Source of the DNA: Aliikangiella marina
Lineage (GTDB): Bacteria > Pseudomonadota > Gammaproteobacteria > Enterobacterales > Kangiellaceae
Direction of reading: 5' to 3'
DNA length: 64,000 bases
NCBI RefSeq assembly: GCF_007004765.1
Contig: NZ_VIKR01000001.1
Coordinates: 744,001-808,000, forward strand
Shown piece by piece: positions 54,759-63,140 of the stretch. The notes under the pieces are model-generated. The model was not told where the DNA came from and did no database searches. It worked only from the letters and a program-made list of their open reading frames with translations. The number at the start of each line of letters is the position of its first letter. Position 1 is the stretch's first letter. Position numbers and translations under genes: made by a program.

Positions 54759-56032
54759 ATATCATTGTGATGGGAGAAGACCTAAATGCTAAAGTGGCAG
54801 CATCGATGCTCGCTTCTGTTGGCAATCAAGTATGGGTTACTTCCGAAGAAAGCCTGCTAACTCAATTTAATTCTGAGCCTGGATTAACTGAACTTTATCA
54901 ACGCCAAAAATCTTGCGGTCGTATCGTCTCGATTGCAAAGAGCGAGCTTTCAGAAAAGCGAGCTCCAGCGGAAACAGACTTTGTTATCATATCTGAAACT
55001 TCAGATGTGATTGCGGAGATCGAGTGTCTACGAGATAGTTCCTGCGTAAGTAAATCAATTTTTGTAATTCTTTCACCCTCTAGAATTGGTGAAGCAATCG
55101 GACTAAAGCAAAAATTTTTTAAAGATTATGAAGAGGTATCTGTTGCCTGTATTCCTTTATTGATAAGAGAAGGAAGAGCTCTTGAGGATTTTTCAAGACC
55201 GGAAAATATTATCGCTGGAATAGATGATCTTAAATCACTTGCGAAAGTAGAAAGCCTATTTCATCCGTTCAATCGAGTAACCAATGTTCTAAAATTCGTT
55301 TCCACGAAAGAAGCTGAATTTACTTGTTTTGCTGGACATGCCATGTTGGCCACGCGTTTAAGTTTTATGAATGAAATGGCGAGTTTAGCCGAAAGAACTG
55401 ATGTTGATATTGATGTAGTTAGGCAATGTATCGGCTTAGATCCGAGGATTGGCCAAGAATATCTTTATCCCGGATGTGGGTTTGGCGGAAAAGCGCTAGA
55501 GCAAAATGTTAAACGTGTAGCGACTCAGCTGCGGCAACGCAATGATGATCTTGGACTGCTCGATATTGTTTTAAGAATCAATGATCGGCAAAAAGAATTG
55601 TTATTTAGAAAAATTTGGAAATTCTTTAATGGTGAATTGGAGAATAAAACAATCGCGATTTGGGGAGCTGCCTTTAAGCCTGGTACGTCAAATATTAACG
55701 ATGCACCTTGTCTCAAATTGATTGAGTTACTCACTGCGCAAGGAGCTTTAGTAAAAGTCTATGACGTTCAAGCGAGTTCAAAACTGATAGATTACTTTAA
55801 AAAAGTTGATTCGGTTAGTGTTGTCGATTCGTCGTTAAAAGCAATAGAACGCGCTGAAGTTCTAGCGATTTGCACTGAATGGAAAGAGTTTTGGAGTCCA
55901 AATTACAAACTGTTAGCAGAGCACTTGAAATCAAAAACGATATTTGATGGCCGAAATATCCTTCAGCCGCAACTTGCTGAGCAACATGGGCTTAAGTATT
56001 TCGGCATAGGGCGGAATAAAGTTACCAGGTAA
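54755..56032 (+). CDS. UDP-glucose/nucleotide-sugar dehydrogenase paralogue lacking catalytic residues
   Basis: A 425-aa protein with the full three-domain layout of the UDP-sugar dehydrogenase family. C-terminal marks are LDPRIGQEYLYPGCGFGGKALEQN, IWGAAFKPGTSNINDAPCLKLIELL and ICTEWKEF. The active site is gone. The position of the catalytic Cys is A247, of its partner Asp N251, of the catalytic Lys C191, and of the helper Asn H195. The dinucleotide loop GxGYVG reads GEDLNAKVA, so NAD binding is doubtful. The reading frame is clean and 4 bp overlapped with pgi, so it is a maintained gene rather than decay. A regulatory or scaffolding role is inference. Confidence 0.8.
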   Translation: MNIIVMGEDLNAKVAASMLASVGNQVWVTSEESLLTQFNSEPGLTELYQRQKSCGRIVSIAKSELSEKRAPAETDFVIISETSDVIAEIECLRDSSCVSKSIFVILSPSRIGEAIGLKQKFFKDYEEVSVACIPLLIREGRALEDFSRPENIIAGIDDLKSLAKVESLFHPFNRVTNVLKFVSTKEAEFTCFAGHAMLATRLSFMNEMASLAERTDVDIDVVRQCIGLDPRIGQEYLYPGCGFGGKALEQNVKRVATQLRQRNDDLGLLDIVLRINDRQKELLFRKIWKFFNGELENKTIAIWGAAFKPGTSNINDAPCLKLIELLTAQGALVKVYDVQASSKLIDYFKKVDSVSVVDSSLKAIERAEVLAICTEWKEFWSPNYKLLAEHLKSKTIFDGRNILQPQLAEQHGLKYFGIGRNKVTR

Positions 56033-56054
56033 ATAGACAACTGCTGCATTTATT

Positions 56055-56077
56055 ATCTTCTATTTCACTGAGAAGAT
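56055..56077. terminator. Weak hairpin between the operon end and wecA
   Basis: ATCTTCT (56055-56061), 9-base loop, AGAAGAT (56071-56077), followed by TTAATATTT. A 7-bp AT-rich stem between converging genes; possible terminator only. Confidence 0.35.
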
Positions 56078-56142
56078 TTAATATTTAAATGAATTGGCAA
56101 AACAGGTTACGGCTGTAGTGAATCCGAGTTGCCCCATACCTA

Positions 56143-57297
56143 TCAGCTTAAGGTTTTGCTCCTAGAATTCAGTTCTACCACTTCTGCGTCGATGTCAGTC
56201 AGTGTTTTCCGTCTATCTCCATGAGTTTTAAAGTCATAAACTTCGGCCACTGGTTTGCGCGACAATGATCCGACTCTTCCGAGATAAAAAGTCATAAAGA
56301 TAAAAAACGCCGCAAATGATTCGATTTGAGAAAAGCCAAAGTATTGAGCCGCAAAGCCAAAAGAGACAGTGGTGATAGTCAGCAGATAAATCAAATGAAG
56401 CGTGTGCCTGACGGTTAGCCCGGCCTGCATAAGGACGTGGTGTATATGGTCTCGGCCCGCACTCAACGGAGACCGTCCATCTCTCATTCTTTTTATAATA
56501 ACAGCGCAAATATCCCAGATTGGAATCGCGAATAGCCACAGAAGAATCGAGCTTGGCGCATAAGCAGGTGCTTCGATTGCTAGCTTGATAGCGAGATAGG
56601 GAAGAACGAATCCAAGCACTATCGTGCCTGAATCGCCCATAAAAACAGATGCTCTCTCTCGCCAAGAAAACCGGTAATTGTAAGCCCAAAAGCCGAGGAC
56701 ACCGCCAAAAAATACAGTCGCAAAGAAGGATACATTGGTTAATGAAGCAGCGCTTGCAACGCTGATGATGAAGCCTAATGTAATCAAAACGATGCCGGAT
56801 GATAAGCCGTCTAGACCATCAAGCATATTGACCGCATTAATTAGAGCCAATACCGCTACAACAGTTAGCGGATAGGCGAAAACGCCTAAATCAAGGACAA
56901 TGTCTTTCGTGAGCGCAATTTGAGTTAACCAGACATCATCCAAGTAAAGTGCGACCGCCACAAGCGTTGTTTGTGCAATGAGTCTGAGCGCGGCACTTAT
57001 ATCATATTTGTCGTCAATAAAACCAATTAGGAACAACCCACCGCAGCTAAAAACGAGTCCTTCATGGCCTTTTGAAAACCCCCATAGATAGATGGATGCT
57101 AGACTAGCCGTTATAATAGCTAGTCCTCCAACTAGAGGAACTGGCATAGCGTGCTGCTTTCGTCCTCCTGGATGATCGACTAAATCATATTTAATAGCAA
57201 GACGTCGGTATAATGGAATTACCGCTAAAGATATTAGCAATGCTAAAAATAGATAAGGAGAAAATAAACTGTCAAAAAATGGAGACAAGTCGCCCAT
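56143..57297 (-). CDS. wecA: Undecaprenyl-phosphate GlcNAc-1-phosphate transferase WecA-like
   Basis: Priming enzyme that loads GlcNAc-1-P (or another HexNAc-1-P) on undecaprenyl phosphate at the inner membrane. It has about 10-11 TM helices. Family motifs are DHPGGRKQHAMPVPLVGG near the N-terminus, NAVNMLDGLDGLSSG with the catalytic acidic cluster, FMGDSGTIVLGFVLPYL, and the GRDHIHHVLMQAGL loop that replaces HGVHH-type substrate motifs. The 384 aa fit WecA. It is oriented against the operon and has its own promoter, so the priming step is controlled separately from the RfaH unit. Confidence 0.9.
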   Translation of the reverse strand: MGDLSPFFDSLFSPYLFLALLISLAVIPLYRRLAIKYDLVDHPGGRKQHAMPVPLVGGLAIITASLASIYLWGFSKGHEGLVFSCGGLFLIGFIDDKYDISAALRLIAQTTLVAVALYLDDVWLTQIALTKDIVLDLGVFAYPLTVVAVLALINAVNMLDGLDGLSSGIVLITLGFIISVASAASLTNVSFFATVFFGGVLGFWAYNYRFSWRERASVFMGDSGTIVLGFVLPYLAIKLAIEAPAYAPSSILLWLFAIPIWDICAVIIKRMRDGRSPLSAGRDHIHHVLMQAGLTVRHTLHLIYLLTITTVSFGFAAQYFGFSQIESFAAFFIFMTFYLGRVGSLSRKPVAEVYDFKTHGDRRKTLTDIDAEVVELNSRSKTLS

Positions 57298-57362
57298 CGC
57301 GTATCCTTTAGTTTTACTCGAATAAGTCCATGTATTTATTAGCGCTTTTCGATTTCGGGCAG

Positions 57363-57390
57363 ATTATACGTAGACTAGTTATAAAAACAA
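57363..57390 (-). promoter_or_regulatory. Promoter of wecA
   Basis: Read on the minus strand: TTGTTT (57390-57385), 16-bp spacer, TATAAT (57368-57363). The -10 is perfect. It sits 66 bp upstream of the wecA start. The 419-bp gap 57298-57716 is AT-rich and holds only this and the divergent promoter. Confidence 0.65.
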
Positions 57391-57626
57391 GAAAACGCCA
57401 ACTTTTTTAGCTATTTAAGTTAAAAAATACGCTAAAAGACTCATTTTCTAAGGTTTGTAATTTGAAACGTAGGATTCCACAAATAGATGACAAAAACTTT
57501 AAGAGAGTTGTAATTTTTTGTAATGACATCTAAATATTGGTCTAATATCTTGGTCGATATATAATTCTGAATCACTTTACAGCAGAAGGCTGAGTTGAAC
57601 GAATTAGTAAAATTCTTTAATTTTGG

Positions 57627-57654
57627 TTGATTAATCGATGAGAATCGCGATAAT
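57627..57654 (+). promoter_or_regulatory. Candidate promoter of the TviB-like gene
   Basis: TTGATT (57627-57632), 16-bp spacer, GATAAT (57649-57654), 63 bp before the ATG. A small CCCC-AAGCTAA-GGGG hairpin lies in the leader, and AAGGA precedes the start. Confidence 0.55.
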
Positions 57655-57716
57655 CGCCACTTTGTAGGAACTTGAATACCCCAAGCTAAGGGGAGCATAA
57701 ATAAAAAGGAATTATA

Positions 57717-58997
57717 ATGAGTCGCAAAATTTCCGTTGTTGGCCTAGGATATGTGGGGTTGCCCGTCGCTGTCGCCTTTGGCAATAGCTCTAAAGTTATA
57801 GGCTTCGATCTTAGCGATGCTAGAATTGAAGAACTTAAACAGGGTATAGATAAGACTTTGGAAGTTGAGTCTGAGGAATTAAGAAACTCTGATATTCTGT
57901 TTACTTGCAATCCCTCTGATTTAAAACATGCAGATTTCCATATAGTCGCTGTCCCCACACCCATTAATATAGCTAATCAACCAGACTTGACGCCGATGCT
58001 TTCCGCCTCAGAGACCATAGGTAAGCAGCTCAAAAAAGGCGATATCGTAGTTTTCGAATCGACTGTTTACCCTGGTGCTACTGAAGAAGACTGCGTGCCC
58101 ATTTTAGAGCGAGAGTCTGGCTTAAAGTGTGGCGTTGACTTTAAGGTAGGGTATTCTCCTGAGCGAATTAATCCTGGCGATAAAGAGAGGACTTTCACCA
58201 AGATTCTAAAAATCGTTTCAGGTATGGATGAAGAGTCATTAGATATTATCGCTGATGTGTATTCAAGTGTTGTAAAGGCCGGCATTCACAAAGCTCCAAC
58301 AATCAAAGTAGCTGAGGCTGCGAAAGTAATTGAAAATACCCAGCGAGATCTCAATATAGCCCTAATGAACGAGCTTGCAGTCATTTTCGAACGTTTGGGA
58401 ATCGATACTTTAGACGTCCTCGAAGCGGCAGGTACAAAATGGAATTTTCTACCATTTAGACCCGGATTAGTTGGCGGGCACTGCATTAGTGTCGATCCAT
58501 ATTATTTGACTTACAAGTCAGAAAGAGTCGGTTATAGACCGGAAGTTATTCAATCTGGACGCAGAGTCAATGATAACATGGGGCATTTTATCGCCGAAAG
58601 ATGCGTTAAGCAGATGATATTGGATGATAAAAAGATTAAAGGCGCCAAAGTCGCAATACTCGGTTTGACCTTCAAAGAAGACTGTCCAGATTTGAGAAAT
58701 TCGAAAGTTAAAGACCTTGTAGAGGCATTTAAGGGTTACGGAATTGAACCGATTGTAACCGACGCAATGGCTGATTCTAATGAAGCGAAGCAGATATACG
58801 GTGTTGAGCTTTCATCATTGAACCAAGTCAATAAGTGTGATCTTGTTGTAGTCGCAGTGGCTCACAAACAATATAAAGCTTTAACTGCTTATGATTATCA
58901 AAGCATGTTAAAAGACGACGGTACCTTATTCGATATTAAAGGAATCTTACCCAGAAGTGACATCGAAAGCTTAGGGATGAAGCTACATCGAATTTAA
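57717..58997 (+). CDS. tviB: UDP-N-acetyl-hexosamine 6-dehydrogenase, TviB/WbpO-like
   Basis: Oxidises a UDP-N-acetylhexosamine to its uronate, as TviB does in Vi antigen synthesis. The Rossmann VVGLGYVGLPVAVAFG, VAVPTPIN, FESTVYPGATEEDCVPILE, YSPERINPGDKERT and AAKVIENTQRDLNIALMNELAVIFERLGIDT distinguish this UDP-HexNAc branch from Ugd. The catalytic Cys256 is present in LVGGHCISVDPYYL. The 426 aa are normal. Whether the substrate is UDP-GlcNAc or UDP-GalNAc cannot be read. No TviC-type 4-epimerase is adjacent; galE at 29885 might serve. It is probably transcribed with manC, 43 bp downstream. Confidence 0.88.
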   Translation: MSRKISVVGLGYVGLPVAVAFGNSSKVIGFDLSDARIEELKQGIDKTLEVESEELRNSDILFTCNPSDLKHADFHIVAVPTPINIANQPDLTPMLSASETIGKQLKKGDIVVFESTVYPGATEEDCVPILERESGLKCGVDFKVGYSPERINPGDKERTFTKILKIVSGMDEESLDIIADVYSSVVKAGIHKAPTIKVAEAAKVIENTQRDLNIALMNELAVIFERLGIDTLDVLEAAGTKWNFLPFRPGLVGGHCISVDPYYLTYKSERVGYRPEVIQSGRRVNDNMGHFIAERCVKQMILDDKKIKGAKVAILGLTFKEDCPDLRNSKVKDLVEAFKGYGIEPIVTDAMADSNEAKQIYGVELSSLNQVNKCDLVVVAVAHKQYKALTAYDYQSMLKDDGTLFDIKGILPRSDIESLGMKLHRI

Positions 58998-59040
58998 AAG
59001 TTTAAGCTTTAATTAATATTAATATTATTTAGGAAATATA

Positions 59041-60441
59041 ATGATTTTACCCGTAATTATGGCTGGAGGGTCAGGTACAAGGTTGTGGCCGCTCTCTCGT
59101 TCTTTGTACCCCAAGCAATTTTTGAATATCGTTGGGCAAAACACGATGCTTCAAGAAACTTCACAAAGAATTAAAAACATAAAAGCAACTAAGTCTCTGA
59201 TTATTTGCAATAGCGAACACCGGTTTCTCGTCGCCGAACAAATGCGCGAAGTGGGCCAACCTGTTGATATTATTCTTGAGCCCATGGGGCGAAATACTGC
59301 GCCAGCCATAGCGCTAGCGGCACTCAAAGCCACTAAAGATGGAAATGATCCATTGTTGCTTATACTGGCTGCTGACCATGTTATTCAAAACGTGAAAGCT
59401 TTCGAATCTGCTGTAGAAAAAGCGACTCAATACGCCAATGATGGTCAGCTTGTGACTTTTGGTATTGTCGCCGATAAGCCTGAAACGGGATATGGTTATA
59501 TTCACCGTGGTGAAGACATTGGTGATGGCTTTAAAGTTGATAAGTTTGTCGAAAAGCCAGATGCTGAGAAGGCGCAACAATATATAGATACTGGTGAATA
59601 CTATTGGAATAGCGGTATGTTTATGTTTAAGGCAAGCCGTTATTTAGAAGAGCTAAATACGCATTTCCCAGAAATCCTTTCAGCGTGCGAGCCGTGCATT
59701 GATGGTGCCTATGAAGACTTAGATTTTATTCGTATCGACGAAGCCCTTTTCGCAAAATGTCCGTCGGAGTCAATCGATTATGCTGTCATGGAAAAAACTT
59801 CAGACGCCGTCGTTGTTCCTATGGATGCTGGTTGGAGTGATATTGGTTCCTGGTCGGCGATTTGGGATGTTAGCGAAAAAGATGAAAACGGCAACCGAGT
59901 ATTGGGTGATGTTTTAACTGAAGATTCTAAGAACTGTTTAGTTCATGCTGAGGACCGTTTAGTTTCAATTTTAGGCCTAGAAGATGTTGTAGTTGTTGAT
60001 ACGAAAGATACAGTTTTGGTTGCGGACAAAAGCAAAGTCCAAAACGTTAAAAAGCTCGTTGAGAAATTAAAAGCTGCCAATCGAGAAGAGTGGAAAATTC
60101 ATCGCGAAGTTTATCGTCCTTGGGGCAAATACGATTCCATCGATATGGGTGACCGTTACCAAGTAAAACGGATCACTGTTAATCCTGGCTCTAAACTAAG
60201 CGTGCAAATGCATCATCACCGGGCTGAGCATTGGGTAGTGGTTTCTGGTACTGCAAATGTTACTAATGGTGATAAAACATTTTTAGTCTCAGAAAACGAA
60301 TCAACTTATATTCCAATTGGCCAGGTTCATGCATTAGAAAACCCCGGTAAAGTACCGCTAGAGCTAATTGAAGTTCAGACTGGCTCCTACTTAGGGGAAG
60401 ATGATATTGTTCGATTGGAAGACAATTACGGTAGAGCTTAA
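59041..60441 (+). CDS. manC: Mannose-1-phosphate guanylyltransferase / mannose-6-phosphate isomerase
   Basis: Bifunctional type II enzyme that isomerises fructose-6-P to mannose-6-P and forms GDP-mannose, the precursor for gmd. The N-terminal nucleotidyltransferase has [37 protein letters not shown] and [13 protein letters not shown]. The C-terminal cupin (about 350-466) has [46 protein letters not shown]. The 466 aa are normal. The mutase ManB that links both activities is not in the window, so it must be elsewhere. Confidence 0.94.
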   Translation: MILPVIMAGGSGTRLWPLSRSLYPKQFLNIVGQNTMLQETSQRIKNIKATKSLIICNSEHRFLVAEQMREVGQPVDIILEPMGRNTAPAIALAALKATKDGNDPLLLILAADHVIQNVKAFESAVEKATQYANDGQLVTFGIVADKPETGYGYIHRGEDIGDGFKVDKFVEKPDAEKAQQYIDTGEYYWNSGMFMFKASRYLEELNTHFPEILSACEPCIDGAYEDLDFIRIDEALFAKCPSESIDYAVMEKTSDAVVVPMDAGWSDIGSWSAIWDVSEKDENGNRVLGDVLTEDSKNCLVHAEDRLVSILGLEDVVVVDTKDTVLVADKSKVQNVKKLVEKLKAANREEWKIHREVYRPWGKYDSIDMGDRYQVKRITVNPGSKLSVQMHHHRAEHWVVVSGTANVTNGDKTFLVSENESTYIPIGQVHALENPGKVPLELIEVQTGSYLGEDDIVRLEDNYGRA

Positions 60442-60461
60442 TTAAAACTTAAAGAAAAAAG

Positions 60462-60517
60462 TTCTAAGTGACGGATTCTAAGAATGAAGTTCTAAGTGCT
60501 AGATTCTAAATACGAAA
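60462..60517. repeat. Heptamer-phased array after manC
   Basis: Eight units in exact 7-bp register: TTCTAAG, TGACGGA, TTCTAAG, AATGAAG, TTCTAAG, TGCTAGA, TTCTAAA, TACGAAA. TTCTAAG-type units alternate with variable ones, giving a 14-bp super-period. It lies between the manC stop and its terminator. Confidence 0.88.
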
Positions 60518-60530
60518 ATAAGAGCTAGAG

Positions 60531-60555
60531 AAAGCGGAGTTGTCTCCGCTTTTTT
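60531..60555 (+). terminator. Intrinsic terminator after manC
   Basis: AAAGCGGAG (60531-60539), loop TTGT, CTCCGCTTT (60544-60552) followed by more T. A strong stem with T-run that ends the tviB-manC transcript. Confidence 0.93.
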
Positions 60556-60609
60556 GTTTTTAGATTTTGGCTATTTAAGGGAAGCTCTACAGTCAGCAAT
60601 ACATCTTTT

Positions 60610-60963
60610 TTATTTGGTTAGGAATTTGAATAAGGCAAAACCTAAAAGAACGCCAATAAAATCGGCCAGCATATCGGCAATACTGAAGCCTCTCCCAGGG
60701 ACAAAATACTGGATGATTTCTATCACAATACCTAAGGTTGTTGCAATTATAACAATCCACAGGTGTTTCAGTTTCCCGTAGGCCGCAAGCATCAAAAAGG
60801 TTGTGCCGGCAAACGCAAGGCAGTGGTAAATCTTATCGATCTGTGGGAGGTTAATTGGTTGTGGTGGTTTAGGTATAATGGTCAAGTACAACAATAAAGC
60901 TATCACTACCCAAAAGCTTACGCGCCAAAAGATAACATAGGAAGTTAACAGAGATTTCAACAT
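60610..60963 (-). CDS. VanZ-like family membrane protein
   Basis: A small integral membrane protein (117 aa) with about four helices. It has the VanZ-family pattern DKIYHCLAFAGTTFLMLAAYG, then EIIQYFVPGRGFSIADMLADFIGVLLGFALF, where the D-K-x-x-H, E-x-x-Q and R-x-x-x-x-D-x-x-A-D/N residues are conserved. The family includes a teicoplanin-resistance protein, but the general function is unknown. It is transcribed toward the manC terminator and diverges from the sulfate gene. Confidence 0.83.
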   Translation of the reverse strand: MLKSLLTSYVIFWRVSFWVVIALLLYLTIIPKPPQPINLPQIDKIYHCLAFAGTTFLMLAAYGKLKHLWIVIIATTLGIVIEIIQYFVPGRGFSIADMLADFIGVLLGFALFKFLTK

Positions 60964-61121
60964 GGATTTTTTTTACTGCGGGACATTGCGGCGTAGTTTA
61001 CGCGAATTGTTTGGTTATAACTACATAGCAACAAATTATTCATTTTAATAAGGCAAAATAGACTGGCTGTGGTAAAATTCGCCCGTTTTTTAATCATTAC
61101 AACAAATTGGAAATCAAGGAA

Positions 61122-62834
61122 ATGCAGATTGAATATCGTGCCCATGGTGGGGAGCTCAAAGATCTTTATTTGTCTTTGAACGAAGCAAAACAAGCAAAGG
61201 AAAGCGCCAAGGAACTGGCCTCTTGGGATTTAACCCATCGTCAAATATGTGATATCGAACTTCTACTCAATGGAGGATTCTCTCCACTCGAAGGTTTTAT
61301 GTCAGAAGCTGACTATAACTCAGTTGTTGATGATATGCGGTTAGCTGATGGAACACTTTGGCCTATGCCGATTACTCTGGATGTTTCAGAAGCATTTGCG
61401 AGCGATGTAACCGTGGGTCAAGAGATTGCCTTGCGTGACGAAGAAGGAGTAATTATTGCGATAATCACTGTTTCAGATAAGTGGAAACCCAACAAAAGTA
61501 ATGAAGCGATAAAGGTTTTTGGTAGCGATGATGATGCTCATCCGGCTGTGAGTTATTTGCATAATGTTGCGGGTGATTATTACATTGGGGGGCAATTAAA
61601 GGGAGTCAGTGATCCGAGTCACTATGACTTTAAGACTTTAAGAGATAGCCCCGCAGAGTTACAACAAAAATTTCATAAGTGGGGTTGGAATAAAGTCGTC
61701 GCTTTCCAAACTCGAAATCCAATGCACCGAGCGCATCAAGAGCTCACTTTTCGTGCCGCAAAACAGGTTGAGGCTAACTTATTGATTCAACCGGTGGTTG
61801 GTATGACTAAACCTGGGGATATTGATCACTTCAGTCGCGTTCGCTGTTATGAGCACATCGTTAAAAAGTATCCAGATCAAACCACTATGCTCAGTTTATT
61901 ACCGTTAGCCATGCGCATGGGGGGACCACGTGAAGCGGTTTGGCACGCGATAATCCGTAAGAATTATGGATGTACCCATTTTATTGTTGGGCGTGACCAT
62001 GCAGGACCAGGAAAAGATTCAAATGGCAATGATTTCTACGGTCCTTATGATGCGCAAGATTTGATGAACGAATTCAAAGATGAGCTTGGCATTGAAATGG
62101 TTCCATTTCAAATGATGGTGTATGTCGAAGAAAAAGCTGAATATGAGCCTATCGACAATATTCAAGAAGGACAAACCGTACTGAATATTTCTGGGACTGA
62201 ATTCCGACGTCGATTACAAGAAGGCTTGGATATTCCCGAGTGGTTTTCGTACAAGGAAGTCGTTTCGGAACTTCGCAAGCGTTACCCCGCGCGTCACAAG
62301 CAAGGCTTAACAGTGTTTTTCACCGGCCTATCTGGGTCCGGTAAATCTACCATCGCTAATGCACTGTTAACAAAACTGATGGAAATGGGAGACCGTTCAA
62401 TTACCTTACTCGATGGGGATGTGGTTCGGAAACATTTGTCGAGCGAACTCGGTTTTTCAAAAGAGCATCGTAACTTAAACATCCAACGGATAGGCTACGT
62501 CGCGAGCGAAATTACTAAAAACGGGGGGATTGCTATCTGTGCGCCTATCGCACCTTACAAAGCGACTCGCCGGCATGTTCGAGAAATGATAGAACCCTTG
62601 GGCGGATTTGTTGAGATTCATGTGGCGACCAGCTTGGAAGTGTGCGAATCTCGCGATCGTAAAGGTCTTTATGCTAAGGCAAGAGAAGGCATCATCAAAG
62701 AGTTTACAGGTATCAGTGACCCTTATGAAACACCGGAAAACCCAGAGTTAAGAATTGATACCGTCGACTGCACGCCTGATGAAGCTGCTCAGCGTATCAT
62801 CCTCAAGCTTGAGAATATGGGGTACATCAAGTAA
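61122..62834 (+). CDS. Bifunctional sulfate adenylyltransferase / adenylylsulfate kinase
   Basis: Makes APS from sulfate and ATP, then phosphorylates it to PAPS, for assimilation or sulfation. The N-terminal PUA-like and Sat catalytic domains (about 1-385) have DLTHRQICDIELLLNGGFSPLEGFM, the signature QTRNPMHRAHQEL and FIVGRDHAGPGKD. The C-terminal APS kinase (about 390-570) has Walker A FTGLSGSGKST and GLYAKAREGIIKEFTGISDPYE. The single-chain Sat-CysC fusion replaces the CysDN plus CysC set of enterics. I chose ATG 61122, although the AAGGA in front of it is only one base away; TTG 61107 is the alternative. No sulfotransferase is seen nearby. Confidence 0.92.
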   Translation: MQIEYRAHGGELKDLYLSLNEAKQAKESAKELASWDLTHRQICDIELLLNGGFSPLEGFMSEADYNSVVDDMRLADGTLWPMPITLDVSEAFASDVTVGQEIALRDEEGVIIAIITVSDKWKPNKSNEAIKVFGSDDDAHPAVSYLHNVAGDYYIGGQLKGVSDPSHYDFKTLRDSPAELQQKFHKWGWNKVVAFQTRNPMHRAHQELTFRAAKQVEANLLIQPVVGMTKPGDIDHFSRVRCYEHIVKKYPDQTTMLSLLPLAMRMGGPREAVWHAIIRKNYGCTHFIVGRDHAGPGKDSNGNDFYGPYDAQDLMNEFKDELGIEMVPFQMMVYVEEKAEYEPIDNIQEGQTVLNISGTEFRRRLQEGLDIPEWFSYKEVVSELRKRYPARHKQGLTVFFTGLSGSGKSTIANALLTKLMEMGDRSITLLDGDVVRKHLSSELGFSKEHRNLNIQRIGYVASEITKNGGIAICAPIAPYKATRRHVREMIEPLGGFVEIHVATSLEVCESRDRKGLYAKAREGIIKEFTGISDPYETPENPELRIDTVDCTPDEAAQRIILKLENMGYIK

Positions 62835-62969
62835 CAGGCGTTATCCAAATTAGAGCCAAATAGCGAGGTTTGAATTTACAACCTCGCAACTTTTATTCCT
62901 TTTTAATCTCAACTCAAAATCTCTGTTCCTTTATACTCCAATCTTTAACGCTAATCCCCTTAAGATTCA

Positions 62970-62998
62970 TTGCTTTATATACTGGTATTAGCTATTAT
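62970..62998 (+). promoter_or_regulatory. Promoter of thrS
   Basis: TTGCTT (62970-62975), 17-bp spacer, TATTAT (62993-62998). Transcription would start near 63005, giving a leader of about 135 nt before the thrS ATG. Confidence 0.62.
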
Positions 62999-63036
62999 CC
63001 GCCTAATTTTTATGGATAAAATCAAGCTTCTGAAGC

Positions 63037-63059
63037 AAAAGCACCGATAAGGTGCTTTT
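63037..63059 (+). terminator. Terminator-like hairpin in the thrS leader
   Basis: AAAAGCACC (63037-63045), loop GATAA, GGTGCTTTT (63051-63059), followed by CGTGCTTTTTC. It may be the terminator of the sulfate gene or, if the promoter at 62970 is used, an attenuator inside the thrS leader. A second stem, GGTTTAAT/ATTAAACC (63096-63116), lies 24 bp before the ATG and could be a translational operator. Confidence 0.65.
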
Positions 63060-63140
63060 CGTGCTTTTTCAGTCGACTAAAATATTTTCAATCGTGGTTT
63101 AATTGATGATTAAACCGAAGAAACAAGGTTAAATTAAAGA

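Noticed and set aside
57441..57698. 85-codon frame on the minus strand in the wecA-tviB gap
   Set aside because: It has no family resemblance, no ribosome site and low-complexity AT-driven composition, and it lies across the tviB promoter and leader.
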